Both the position numbers and the translations under genes were made by a program. Under the pieces are notes generated by a model. It was not told where the DNA came from, ran no database searches, and was given only the letters and a program-made list of their open reading frames with translations. Shown in pieces: positions 43,776-52,400 of a DNA stretch of 64,000 nt (the first letter of the stretch is position 1; the number at the start of each line of letters is the position of its first letter). This stretch comes from DAOTTY01 sp964451095 (GTDB taxonomy: Bacteria; Chloroflexota; Anaerolineae; Aggregatilineales; Phototrophicaceae), in NCBI GenBank assembly GCA_964451095.1, contig CAYVGI010000008.1, forward strand, positions 5,501-69,500, in the 5' to 3' direction.

Positions 43776-44546
43776 GTGACCGGGCAAGCAGTTTCCTACA
43801 CAGTCACCGCACTGGCAGGCGTGCCCATAATCCAACCGGGCGATGACCTGCCCACAGTTATCCTGGCGGCGCTGCAACACACCGGGCTGACGCTGCAAAC
43901 AGGCGACGTGCTGGTTATCGCATCTAAGATCGTCTCCAAGGCGGAGGGGCGCATTGTCGCACTGGATTCGGTCACGCCGGGCGAAGAAGCACTGCGCTAC
44001 GCGGGCATCACAGGCAAAGACCCGCGCCTGGTGGAACTGGTGCTGCAAGAGAGCCGCATGGTATCGCGGCATCGCAAAAACGTGATGGTGACCGAACACC
44101 GTCTGGGCTTTGTGAGCGCCAACGCGGGCATCGACCAGTCCAACAACGAGGACGGCGACAACCGCGTGCTGCTGCTGCCGCTTGACCCGGACGGTGCCGC
44201 ACAGCAGCTACGCGATGCGCTTAAAAATGCCACGGGTGCGGCAATTGGCGTGATAATAAGTGACTCACATGGGCGCCCGTTCCGCTACGGTAACGTGGGC
44301 GTGGCAATCGGCGTGGCAGGGCTGCCCGCCATCATCGACCTGCGCGGCGAGCAAGACCTGTTCGGGCGTACCCTACAGGTGAGCGTACAGGGCTTTGCAG
44401 ATATGGTCGCCAGTGCAGCCGCCCTCGCCACGGGGGAAGGTGCTGAGGGACGACCGGTGGTGCTGGTGCGCGGGCTTGCCCCCCCGCCAGCAGACGGGCG
44501 GGCAAGTGACATCTACCGCCCCCCAGAAGAAGACCTCTACCGCTAG
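43776..44546 (+). CDS. cofE: coenzyme F420-0:L-glutamate ligase
   Basis: A 256-residue CofE, which adds L-glutamates to F420-0 in a GTP-dependent reaction. Motifs: LTLQTGDVLVIASKIVSKAEG near residue 45, GFVSANAGIDQSNNE near 110 and VIISDSHGRPFRYGNVGVAI near 160. It is the ligase domain only; in mycobacterial FbiB this is fused to a nitroreductase domain, which here is a separate gene at 49010. GTG start 2 bases after the npdG stop. It ends 11 bases from a convergent gene. Confidence 0.92.
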   Translation: MTGQAVSYTVTALAGVPIIQPGDDLPTVILAALQHTGLTLQTGDVLVIASKIVSKAEGRIVALDSVTPGEEALRYAGITGKDPRLVELVLQESRMVSRHRKNVMVTEHRLGFVSANAGIDQSNNEDGDNRVLLLPLDPDGAAQQLRDALKNATGAAIGVIISDSHGRPFRYGNVGVAIGVAGLPAIIDLRGEQDLFGRTLQVSVQGFADMVASAAALATGEGAEGRPVVLVRGLAPPPADGRASDIYRPPEEDLYR

Positions 44547-44557
44547 CCGGGCTACTG

Positions 44558-45271
44558 CTACTGTCCCGCCAGCGGATTTGTACGCTGCTCCGGGATGGTC
44601 GCAATGGGTGACGTAATCACCCCCGTGTACAGCCCCTGGTCTGGGTATATGGGCGTTGGCTGCGGGGCGGCGACCTGCGGCACCTGCCCGGCATTTGTGC
44701 CCCGGTAGTATGCCTGCAACGTTGCAGTGCCATTGAGGATGTTCGCGTCAAGCTGGTCGCGGGTGAATACAAGCCTGTGTAGGCACTGCTGCTGCGGTCC
44801 TAGCACGCGCAATCGGTCTGACGGGTAGGTAGGCGGGTCGTTGCGCAGGTTAACCCCCGGCGTGAACAAGTTGCTAGGCGGGTTAAATGTCACGCCCAGC
44901 CCACTGGTGCCATTGTCCCCGACGATAACTTCGTCAGGATTGTACACAAACGGCACCGTACCCAGTGTCTCGTTGACCACCAAAATGCGAATCACAAACT
45001 CTTCTTCGTTTGTCTGCGGGATGGGGCTGGCACGCACCCGCAGTCCAATCGGGTCTTTCACGGTGGAGGCGGTGCGCCCGATCAGCGATTGGTTATTTGC
45101 CAGGTCAGTTGGGCGCTTCAGCCACGCACACGGCGTCGATTCATCCAGCCCCGGCACCTGTGTCGCCAGGAACCGCAGCGTTTCATCCCCCGCAAACGTA
45201 AACAGCATCACAATCAAAAAGATGCCAATCAGTGAGTTCGTGCCGAAGCGTTCGCGCAGTCTCACAAGCAT
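44558..45271 (-). CDS. hypothetical membrane-anchored protein
   Basis: A 237-residue protein with an N-terminal signal anchor (about residues 13-28, SLIGIFLIVMLFTFAG) and a long extracytoplasmic part. This part is beta-rich, with two Cys (TPCAWLKR, QQQCLHRL) that could pair. The C-terminus is Pro/Gln-rich (QVPQVAAPQPTPIYPDQG). It is 29 bases downstream of... no shared start with miaA is seen; miaA lies further left on the transcript only if read the other way, so linkage is unclear. No family is recognised. Confidence 0.6.
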   Translation of the reverse strand: MLVRLRERFGTNSLIGIFLIVMLFTFAGDETLRFLATQVPGLDESTPCAWLKRPTDLANNQSLIGRTASTVKDPIGLRVRASPIPQTNEEEFVIRILVVNETLGTVPFVYNPDEVIVGDNGTSGLGVTFNPPSNLFTPGVNLRNDPPTYPSDRLRVLGPQQQCLHRLVFTRDQLDANILNGTATLQAYYRGTNAGQVPQVAAPQPTPIYPDQGLYTGVITSPIATIPEQRTNPLAGQ

Positions 45272-45300
45272 AGGTGTTGTTAATCCCCGCTAGCTAATCT

Positions 45301-46236
45301 CTATCTTACAGGTTCCAGCCACACCGCCGTGCGCCGCAGCAGGTCCGGCACATCAACGGACGCCATATCCTGCCACAAGATGCCACCGCTGTGCTTCTTG
45401 AACCACGTCTCCTGCCGCCGGATGAAGTCGTGCGTGATGTTTTTCGTGTCCTGCACTGCCTGTTCCAGTGGCACATCCCCCGCGATGTAGGCGGCAAGCT
45501 GCTTGTAACCAATGCCGCTCATTGCCGGCAGCGTCGCCGGGTAGCCGTTTGCCAGCAGCCAGCGCACCTCCTCTAACAGCCCCGCCTCCAGCATTTGATC
45601 CACGCGCTGGTCTGCCCGTGCGTACAGTGCATCGCGGGCGAGCCACAGCCCATACTGCAACAGGCGGTAGGGCGGCGGCTTCTTCCGCTGGAGTTCGCTG
45701 ATTGGCGTGCTCGTCTCGATGCACACTTCCAGCGCCCGCACTACCCGGCGCACGTTGTTTGGGTGGATTTTCATCGCCGCCGCCGGGTCTTGCTGCTGCA
45801 AGCGCTGATGCAGCGCGTCTGTGCCGTGCTGCTGCGCGTATGCTTCCAGTTCCGCCCGCAGCGCCATGTTTGGCGACACTTCCGGGATTGACCAGCCCTC
45901 CACCACAGCAGTGATGTACTGCCCCGTCCCGCCAACCAGCAGCGGCACACGCTCGCGCTCGTGCACAGCGTCAATCGCCTCGTACGCCATGCGCTGGTAC
46001 TGTGCCAGCGACAGGTTCTCGTCCGGGTTTACCACATCAATCAGGTGATGGGGTGCGGCGCTTTGTTCTTCTGGCGTGGGCTTTGCCGTGCCGATGTCCA
46101 TGTAGCGGTACACCTGACGGCTGTCCGCCCCGATGATTTCCCCATCGAACGCCTGCGCAAGGCGAATTGCCAGCCCGGTTTTGCCAACCGCCGTCGCGCC
46201 CAATATCACAACCAGCGGTTTACCAGCCAAGCGCAT
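45301..46236 (-). CDS. miaA: tRNA dimethylallyltransferase
   Basis: A 311-residue MiaA, which prenylates A37 in tRNAs reading UNN codons. P-loop VILGATAVGKTGLAIRLA at residues 9-26, the catalytic Asp-containing IIGADSRQVYRYMDIGTAKP near 38, and VGGTGQYITAVVEGW near 101. The C-terminal helix-rich tRNA-binding region includes AMSGIGYKQLAAYIAGD. Length is typical. Its start overlaps the end of the yraN-like gene by 17 bases. Confidence 0.95.
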   Translation of the reverse strand: MRLAGKPLVVILGATAVGKTGLAIRLAQAFDGEIIGADSRQVYRYMDIGTAKPTPEEQSAAPHHLIDVVNPDENLSLAQYQRMAYEAIDAVHERERVPLLVGGTGQYITAVVEGWSIPEVSPNMALRAELEAYAQQHGTDALHQRLQQQDPAAAMKIHPNNVRRVVRALEVCIETSTPISELQRKKPPPYRLLQYGLWLARDALYARADQRVDQMLEAGLLEEVRWLLANGYPATLPAMSGIGYKQLAAYIAGDVPLEQAVQDTKNITHDFIRRQETWFKKHSGGILWQDMASVDVPDLLRRTAVWLEPVR

Positions 46237-46588
46237 CCTCGACGTGTTCCAGCACGGGTTTGTGCCCCGGGCGCAGCGCCACAGCGATCACATCAATGCG
46301 CCACAGCGTGCTCTCGTCTGCTTTCACCTCGTCCATGTAATGGTACGCAAGCTCAACCAGCTTTTCTCGTTTGGCAGGTGTAATGCTTTCCAGCGCAGCA
46401 GCAACCGCCCCGCCCCGCCGTGTACGCACCTCGACGAACACCAGTGTACGCCATTGCTGCGCCACGATGTCAATTTCCCCGCGTGCGCAACGCCAATTGC
46501 AGGCAACCAGCGTGTAGCCAGCACGCAGCAGGTGTTCGCGTGCCAGTTGTTCGCCCCGTTTGCCTGTTTGCTGTCTGTCCAATTTCAT
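46220..46588 (-). CDS. YraN family protein (UPF0102, endonuclease-like fold)
   Basis: A 122-residue protein with the family core KRGEQLAREHLLRAGYTLVA and RCARGEIDIVAQQWRTLVFV, where G-E-I-D and VFVEVR provide a PD-(D/E)XK-like nuclease site. ATG 46588 is preferred over a longer frame because MKLDRQQTGKRGE matches the family start. UPF0102 proteins are widespread and nearly always uncharacterised. It overlaps miaA by 17 bases and is divergent from hppA, with about 200 bases of shared promoter space. Confidence 0.88.
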   Translation of the reverse strand: MKLDRQQTGKRGEQLAREHLLRAGYTLVACNWRCARGEIDIVAQQWRTLVFVEVRTRRGGAVAAALESITPAKREKLVELAYHYMDEVKADESTLWRIDVIAVALRPGHKPVLEHVEDALGW

Positions 46589-46794
46589 GATTTTTGTGTT
46601 AAAAACGCCCTTGCACACTATTCTAAACCCATCAGTTTGTGGATTAAAGAGTACGAGCAGGGTGTGATGCATCGCTAAGTTGCGGTAATATCTGCCCGTT
46701 TGAGTAGAATAATTGAGACCGCAGCGTGCATCACGAGCACGTTGCCCTCCAAATTAACAACTGTTCGGAAATATCACACGCAGAAAGGGTAAAT

Positions 46795-48888
46795 ATGTCA
46801 GCGTTTGCAAGCGGCGCGATGTGGATCGCGCTTGTGGTCAGTTTAGCAGGTGTGGGGTTTGCCTGGCAAACAGCACAATGGGTGCTGCGCCAGGACGCCG
46901 GCAGCGAAACCATGCAGCGCATTTCCGCTGCTATCCAGGAGGGTGCCCAGGCATTTCTCCAGCGGGAGTACCGCTATGTAAGCATTGTGGTCGCTGTCGT
47001 AGCGGTCGTGCTGCTTATTTTGGGCGCTATCCCCGGCTTTAACCTGAGCTGGCTGACGGCGGTGGCGTTTGTTGTCGGCGCGTTGGCGTCTGGCACGGCG
47101 GGCTACGTCGGTATGCGCATCGCCACCAACGCGAACGTCCGCACCACGCAAGCATCTTCCAAAAGCCTGAACGAAGGGCTACAGGTCGCGTTTGCCAGCG
47201 GCACCGTCATGGGCACGACAGTGGTTTCGCTCGCGCTGCTGGGCATTAGCTTGCTGTTCATCATTTTCTCCGCCGCACTCAACGACAGCGCAGCGGCGGC
47301 TTCGGCGCTGGCAGGCTTCGGCTTTGGCGGTACCACCATTGCTATCTTTGCCCGCGTAGGCGGCGGCATCTTCACCAAAGCAGCAGACGTCGGTGCCGAC
47401 CTTGTGGGTAAAACCGAAGCAAACATCCCAGAGGACGACCCGCGCAACCCGGCAGTGATCGCAGACAACGTGGGCGACAATGTGGGCGACGTTGCGGGCA
47501 TGGGGTCAGACCTGTTCGAGAGCTACGCAAGCTCCATCATCGCAGCAATCGCCCTGGCGACCCTGGGCACGCTGGGTGAAGAACGCGCACTCGCGGGTCA
47601 GGCGTACCCGATTTTGGTAGCAGCAGTCGGCATTCTCATCGCCATCGGCAGCACACGCCTCGTCCGCACAGAAGAAGGTGCCACCCAGGAAGACCTGCTG
47701 GGCAGCCTGCGCACAGGTGTGTGGGGCGCGTCCGGGATGGTTGCTGTCGCCATTATCCTGTTGGGTCTGCTGCTTGGGCTGGGCTGGGGCGTCGTGCTAG
47801 CGACCCTTGCCGGGCTGATCGGTGGCGTGGTTATTGGCTACTTTACGGAGTTTTACACCTCAGACACCTACAAGCCCACCCAGGAGCTTTCCGCCAGCGC
47901 ACAGGAGGGCACGGGTATCGTCGTTATTCGCGGTCTGGCAGTCGGCATGGAAAGCACCCTGCCCCCGGTAATTGTCGTCATCGGCGTAACGCTCATCGCC
48001 ATCGCTGCCAGCGGCTTCTACGGCGTTGCTGTCGCCGCCGTGGGGATGCTCTCCACGCTGGGCATCACCCTGGCAACTGACGCTTACGGTCCCGTGGCAG
48101 ACAACGCAGGCGGCATCGCGGAAATGGCAGAGCTAGAAGGCGGTGTGCGTGATCGCACCGACGCGCTAGATAGCCTGGGCAACACCACCGCCGCCACCGG
48201 CAAGGGCTTCGCTATCGGCAGCGCCGCCATGACCGCGCTGGCGCTCACGGCAGCATTCATAGAGGCGTCCGGGCTGGCAGACCAGGGCATTTCCCTCACA
48301 GAACCCGCCTCGCTTTCCAAGCTGGTAACCGGGTTGATGATCGGTGCTGTGCTGCCGTATGTGTTCAGCGCACAGACCATGCTTGCGGTCAGTAAGGCAG
48401 CAGGGGAAATCGTGGAAGAAGTGCGCCGCCAGTTCCGCGAGATTCCGGGGTTGATGGAAGGCACCGCCGACCCAGACTACAAGCGCTGCGTCGCCATCTC
48501 AACGGAAAGTGCCATCCGCGAGATGATCCTGCCCGGCGTTATCGCCATTGCCACGCCGATTGTCATCGTAATCCTGGCGCTGCTGGGTGAGGGCAATCGC
48601 CTGGGCACGCTCATCGGTGCAGAAACAATGGTCGGGCTGCTGCTTGGCTCGCTCATCAGCGCGTTCATGCTCGCCGTGATGATGGCAAATGCGGGTGGCG
48701 CGTGGGACAACGCCAAGAAGTACATCGAGCGCGGCAACTACGGCGGCAAGGGTTCAGAGGCACACAAGGCAGCAGTCGTAGGAGACACTATCGGAGACCC
48801 CTTCAAGGACACATCCGGTCCGTCGCTGAACATTCTGCTCAAGCTGCTGGCAATTGTCTCCCTGGTGATTGCACCGCTGCTGGCATAG
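46795..48888 (+). CDS. hppA: membrane-bound ion-pumping inorganic pyrophosphatase
   Basis: A 697-residue integral membrane pyrophosphatase coupling PPi hydrolysis to cation transport. Catalytic loops are in order: KAADVGADLVGKTEANIPED near residue 205, NPAVIADNVGDNVGDVAGMG and ESYASSI; later TDAYGPVADNAGGIAEM and the C-terminal GNYGGKGSEAHKAAVVGDTI. The GNTTAATGKG segment has Ala where K+-independent enzymes have Lys, so it is probably the K+-dependent type. Whether H+ or Na+ is pumped cannot be read reliably. ATG 46795 has AAGGG 6 bases upstream. A hairpin follows the gene. Confidence 0.95.
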   Translation: MSAFASGAMWIALVVSLAGVGFAWQTAQWVLRQDAGSETMQRISAAIQEGAQAFLQREYRYVSIVVAVVAVVLLILGAIPGFNLSWLTAVAFVVGALASGTAGYVGMRIATNANVRTTQASSKSLNEGLQVAFASGTVMGTTVVSLALLGISLLFIIFSAALNDSAAAASALAGFGFGGTTIAIFARVGGGIFTKAADVGADLVGKTEANIPEDDPRNPAVIADNVGDNVGDVAGMGSDLFESYASSIIAAIALATLGTLGEERALAGQAYPILVAAVGILIAIGSTRLVRTEEGATQEDLLGSLRTGVWGASGMVAVAIILLGLLLGLGWGVVLATLAGLIGGVVIGYFTEFYTSDTYKPTQELSASAQEGTGIVVIRGLAVGMESTLPPVIVVIGVTLIAIAASGFYGVAVAAVGMLSTLGITLATDAYGPVADNAGGIAEMAELEGGVRDRTDALDSLGNTTAATGKGFAIGSAAMTALALTAAFIEASGLADQGISLTEPASLSKLVTGLMIGAVLPYVFSAQTMLAVSKAAGEIVEEVRRQFREIPGLMEGTADPDYKRCVAISTESAIREMILPGVIAIATPIVIVILALLGEGNRLGTLIGAETMVGLLLGSLISAFMLAVMMANAGGAWDNAKKYIERGNYGGKGSEAHKAAVVGDTIGDPFKDTSGPSLNILLKLLAIVSLVIAPLLA

Positions 48889-48910
48889 GCATCCCAGCAC
48901 ACAAACACAC

Positions 48911-48940
48911 GGGGGCGATACCTGCACAGGGTATCCCCCT
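48911..48940 (+). terminator. probable terminator after hppA
   Basis: Arms 48911-48922 and 48930-48939 form two 5-bp helices separated by a 2-base bulge, with a 7-base loop, followed by TTCAGTTT. The T-run is weak. It sits 22 bases after the hppA stop and before the nitroreductase gene. Confidence 0.5.
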
Positions 48941-49009
48941 TCAGTTTCGTACAAACTGCGCAAACGCACAGGCGTTGTATAACGCCTCTGCAAGCATTAA
49001 AATCCCCGT

Positions 49010-49609
49010 ATGAATTTGCTAATCGATACAATTAAAACACGCCGCTCCCTGCGCCGCTACCAGCAGCAAACCGTTCCGCACGATGTGCTGCAAACGGTGC
49101 TTGCCACGGCAATTTGGGCACCATCGGCACACAACAGGCAACCATGGCGCTTCGCTGTCGTGCAAGAGCAGCCGACCAAACAGCGGCTCGCTGCTGCGAT
49201 GGGTGCTCGCCTGCGCCAAGACCTGAGCGGAGACCATGTACCAACAGACATCATCGACAAAGACGTGAACCGCTCCTACGAGCGCATCACATTAGCGCCT
49301 GTGCTTGTGCTGTTGGCACTCACAATGCGAGACATGGACACCTACCCAGACCCAATGCGCAGCGAAAACGAGTATCTGATGGCAGTGCAAAGTACAGCAA
49401 TGGCAGGGCAAAACCTGCTGCTGGCGGCACATAGCGTAGGGCTGGGTGCCTGCTGGATGTGTGCGCCGTTATTCTGCCCGGATGTCGTCGCCGACGCGCT
49501 TGACCTGCCCCAGGACTGGCAACCCCAGGCGCTCATCACTATGGGCTACCCGGCACAACAGCGCGACAAAGCCCGCCATCCAATCGAGGAGAGCGTGCTG
49601 TGGCGCTAG
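49010..49609 (+). CDS. FbiB-type nitroreductase (probable dehydro-F420-0 reductase)
   Basis: A 199-residue FMN nitroreductase-family protein. The N-terminal TRRSLRRYQQQTVPHDVLQ and APSAHNRQPWRFAVV supply FMN phosphate contacts, and SVGLGACWMCAPLF is the usual late motif. It resembles the C-terminal domain of mycobacterial FbiB, which reduces dehydro-F420-0 made by the PEP-dependent route. Its 3' end overlaps cofD by 10 bases, placing it in the F420 operon and supporting that role. CofE, fused to it in mycobacteria, is 4.5 kb upstream. It could instead reduce another small substrate. Confidence 0.8.
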   Translation: MNLLIDTIKTRRSLRRYQQQTVPHDVLQTVLATAIWAPSAHNRQPWRFAVVQEQPTKQRLAAAMGARLRQDLSGDHVPTDIIDKDVNRSYERITLAPVLVLLALTMRDMDTYPDPMRSENEYLMAVQSTAMAGQNLLLAAHSVGLGACWMCAPLFCPDVVADALDLPQDWQPQALITMGYPAQQRDKARHPIEESVLWR

Positions 49610-50571
49610 GGCATATAGTCCTGCTGGTGGGCGGCGTGGGCGGTGCCAAGCTCGCCTACGGGCTGAAGGAAGTGCTGCCACCGGAGCAGCTCACCATCAT
49701 CGTGAACACTGCCGACGACTTCTGGCTGTACGGGCTGCGCATCTGCCCCGACCTGGACACGATTACCTACACCCTGGGCGAGCGCGTGAACAAGCAAACC
49801 GGGTGGGGCATTGCCAACGACACCACGCAAATGCTTAATGGTCTGCGTGCCCTTGGCGAGGACACATGGTTCCGCCTCGGCGATATTGACCTGGCAACCC
49901 ACCTGCTGCGCACAGAACTGCTCCGCAACGGCAGCACACTGACAGAGATTAGTCAGCGCATCCGCGAGGCGTTTGGCGTTACCCATCACATCCTGCCTAT
50001 GACGGACAGCGAAGTTGCCACCATCGTGGACACTGTAGAGCACGGCGAGATCGCATTCCAGCAGTATTTCGTCAAGCACCGCTGGCAACCTACTGTGCGC
50101 CAACTCCGCTACGATGGCGCAGCAGCAGCACAAGTGACCCCACAGGTGGCAACAGCGCTCGATCAGGCAGATGTGATTTTGCTCGGTCCTTCTAATCCGT
50201 GGCTGTCGGTGGCGCCCATCCTCGCCGTCGGGGACATGCGCCAGCGCATCACCGCCCGCGATGTGCCGCGTGTTGCCGTCAGCCCGATTGTCGGCGGGCA
50301 GGCGATCAAAGGACCCACGGCGAAAATCATGCAAGAACTCAACCTGCCGCCCACAGCAACGAGTGTTGCCCACTACTACAGCGACGTGATTAACGGCTTT
50401 GTGCACGACGCCGTTGACGACGAGGTAGAGCTACCGGGCGTCCACACCACCGCTATGCAAACCATCATGCGAACCGACCGCGACAAAATTGTGCTCGCCG
50501 AACAGTTACTCGTATGGATTGCGGGCGAGGACTGGCACACGGGCAGCAAAATCGGTGCGAAGCGCCCATGA
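49600..50571 (+). CDS. cofD: 2-phospho-L-lactate/enolpyruvyl transferase
   Basis: A 323-residue CofD/FbiA, which joins F0 to the GDP-activated 3-carbon unit to form F420-0 or its dehydro form. Motifs: LLVGGVGGAKLAYGL near residue 8, IVNTADDFWLYGLRICPDLD near 35, NDTTQMLNGLRALGEDTWF, and LLGPSNPWLSVAPIL near 205. GTG 49600 overlaps the nitroreductase stop region by 10 bases. Its stop overlaps the cofC start (ATGA). Spacing and order strongly support one operon. Confidence 0.94.
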   Translation: MALGHIVLLVGGVGGAKLAYGLKEVLPPEQLTIIVNTADDFWLYGLRICPDLDTITYTLGERVNKQTGWGIANDTTQMLNGLRALGEDTWFRLGDIDLATHLLRTELLRNGSTLTEISQRIREAFGVTHHILPMTDSEVATIVDTVEHGEIAFQQYFVKHRWQPTVRQLRYDGAAAAQVTPQVATALDQADVILLGPSNPWLSVAPILAVGDMRQRITARDVPRVAVSPIVGGQAIKGPTAKIMQELNLPPTATSVAHYYSDVINGFVHDAVDDEVELPGVHTTAMQTIMRTDRDKIVLAEQLLVWIAGEDWHTGSKIGAKRP

Positions 50572-51212
50572 GTGTTTGGGTGTTGGTTCCAGTAAAGCCG
50601 CTGACCCGTGCGAAAAGCCGCCTCGCTACCGTACTCAGCGCAGAGCAGCGCACACAGCTTGCCGAGGCAACGCTGCGTCACACGCTACAGGTCGTGATGG
50701 AAGTGCCACAGGTCACGGGTGTGCTCGTCATCAGCCGAGACGGGCGGGTGCTTTCCCTGGCGAGAGAGATGCAGGCGCACACCGTGCAGGAAAGCGGCGC
50801 GCCGGAGCTAAACAACGCGCTGATGCGTGCCACACAGGTGCTGCGCAGTTGGCGGGCAGATGCTGTGCTCATCATCCCGGCGGATATTCCGCTCATCAAC
50901 GCCGAGGATTTGACACACATCATCCGAATGGGGCAAAATGCCGCATCCGTGGTCATCACACCCGATGATAAACACGACGGCACCAACGCACTTTTTGTGC
51001 GCCCACCCGGATTGTTCGACTACGCTTACGGTGAAAACAGCTTTCATCACCACCAGGAGCGGGCACGGGAGGCAAATGGCACAGTCTACGTGTACGAGTC
51101 TGAGCGGCTGTGCCTAGACCTGGACACACCCGCAGACCTGGAAACGTACCGACGCCATGCAGGGGCGGGCGCACCAGGCGTACAGGAAATCATCGACACG
51201 CTAGAGCGCTAG
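50568..51212 (+). CDS. cofC: 2-phospho-L-lactate/PEP guanylyltransferase
   Basis: A 214-residue CofC/FbiD. The nucleotidyltransferase start SVWVLVPVKPLTRAKSRLA contains the guanylyl-binding loop, and ADAVLIIPADIPLINAEDL near residue 100 has the metal-binding Asp. GTNALFVRPP and the C-terminal DLDTPADLE are usual for the family. It forms LPPG or EPPG for CofD. ATG 50568 overlaps the cofD stop by four bases. With a separate dehydro-F420 reductase present, phosphoenolpyruvate is the more likely substrate (inference). Confidence 0.92.
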   Translation: MSVWVLVPVKPLTRAKSRLATVLSAEQRTQLAEATLRHTLQVVMEVPQVTGVLVISRDGRVLSLAREMQAHTVQESGAPELNNALMRATQVLRSWRADAVLIIPADIPLINAEDLTHIIRMGQNAASVVITPDDKHDGTNALFVRPPGLFDYAYGENSFHHHQERAREANGTVYVYESERLCLDLDTPADLETYRRHAGAGAPGVQEIIDTLER

Positions 51213-51330
51213 ACCGTTTCGTGGGTGTGTTGTTGCGGCAGCAAATTGGCAAAGCGCATCGTGAATGATGCCGCCATACACCAACGGCTAAAAGCGAACA
51301 GCTTTTCACCTAAATCAGGAGGAGATTACA

Positions 51331-52338
51331 ATGGCAGACCGGGTCGCACTCTACTTGCAGGACGCACACGACCTGCAAGATGCAATCAAGTACGTGCAAT
51401 ATGCAGAAGAAAAGGGCTTTGAGGCAGTCTGGCAGGCGGAAAGCCGCCTCGTGCGCGACGCCATCGTGCCGATGGCAGCATTCGCCGCAACCACATCCAA
51501 AATCAAGGTCGGCTCTGGCGTCGTCAACAACTGGACGCGCAACACCGCCGTAATGGCAGCAACCTTCCTCACGCTAGACGACCTTGCACCCGACCGTGTG
51601 CTCTACGGCGTGGGCGCTTGGTGGGATCCACTGGCGAAGAACGTCGGCATCAATCGCAAAAGCCCACTCACTGCTATGCGAGAGCACATTGAGGTCATGC
51701 GCCGCCTGCTGAACCGTGAGCGCGTCACCTTCCACGGCGAGTACGTGCACGTCACCGACATTGAGCTGGATGTCGTGCACGGGCGCAAGGAGCCGCGCAA
51801 CGTGCCGCTGTACATCGGCGCTACCGGACCTAAAATGATGGAACTGACTGGCGAAATCGCTGACGGCGTGGTGCTGAACTACCTCGTCAGCCCCGCCTAC
51901 AACGTCCGGGCGATGGAACAACTTGAGGCAGGTGCCAAGCGGGCAGGCAAATCTGTAGACGACATCGACCGCCCCCAGCTTGTGGTGTGCAGCGTAGACG
52001 AAGACCGCAAAAAAGCACTCGACGGTGCCCGCAAGCTGGTCACACAGTACCTGGGGCAGCAGCCGCACATTATGAAGGCAAGCGGCGTTGACCAGAGCCT
52101 ACTCGATGAGATCCATCAGGTGCTCACATGGCCCGCCACTGAAGAAGAAATTGAACGCGCCATGGAACTGGTTCCCGATGATGTGGTGCAGTTGATTACC
52201 GCCAGCGGCACACCCGACGAGGTGAAAGCAAAGGTGCGCGAGTACGCCGAAACAGGCGCGACCTGCCCCATTCTGTATCCACTCGGACCGGACGTGAAGT
52301 ACATGATAGACATCTTCGCGGATGGCTACACACAGTAG
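51331..52338 (+). CDS. LLM class F420-dependent oxidoreductase
   Basis: A 335-residue TIM-barrel luciferase-like oxidoreductase of the F420-using type. The start VALYLQDAHDLQDAIKYVQ and AEEKGFEAVWQAESRLVRDA match the Mer/FGD-like group, as does VGSGVVNNWTRNTAVMAATF. The phosphate-binding region is PLYIGATGPKMMELTGEIAD. A strong AGGAGGAG site precedes ATG 51331. It comes 118 bases after cofC, so the cofactor-making genes and a cofactor-using enzyme are neighbours. The organic substrate is unknown; relatives act on methylene-tetrahydropterins, sugars or diverse xenobiotics. Confidence 0.88.
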   Translation: MADRVALYLQDAHDLQDAIKYVQYAEEKGFEAVWQAESRLVRDAIVPMAAFAATTSKIKVGSGVVNNWTRNTAVMAATFLTLDDLAPDRVLYGVGAWWDPLAKNVGINRKSPLTAMREHIEVMRRLLNRERVTFHGEYVHVTDIELDVVHGRKEPRNVPLYIGATGPKMMELTGEIADGVVLNYLVSPAYNVRAMEQLEAGAKRAGKSVDDIDRPQLVVCSVDEDRKKALDGARKLVTQYLGQQPHIMKASGVDQSLLDEIHQVLTWPATEEEIERAMELVPDDVVQLITASGTPDEVKAKVREYAETGATCPILYPLGPDVKYMIDIFADGYTQ

Positions 52339-52400
52339 TCGAACTTACCTGCCCCGATGAGGGGCGGGCTACCCCGTTAGCAAACAGATCCCAACCCTTG

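Noticed and set aside
52346..52375. Small GC hairpin (GCCCC/GGGGC) before the membrane glycosyltransferase gene
   Set aside because: Only 5 bp, with no T-run; not convincing as a terminator or regulatory element.
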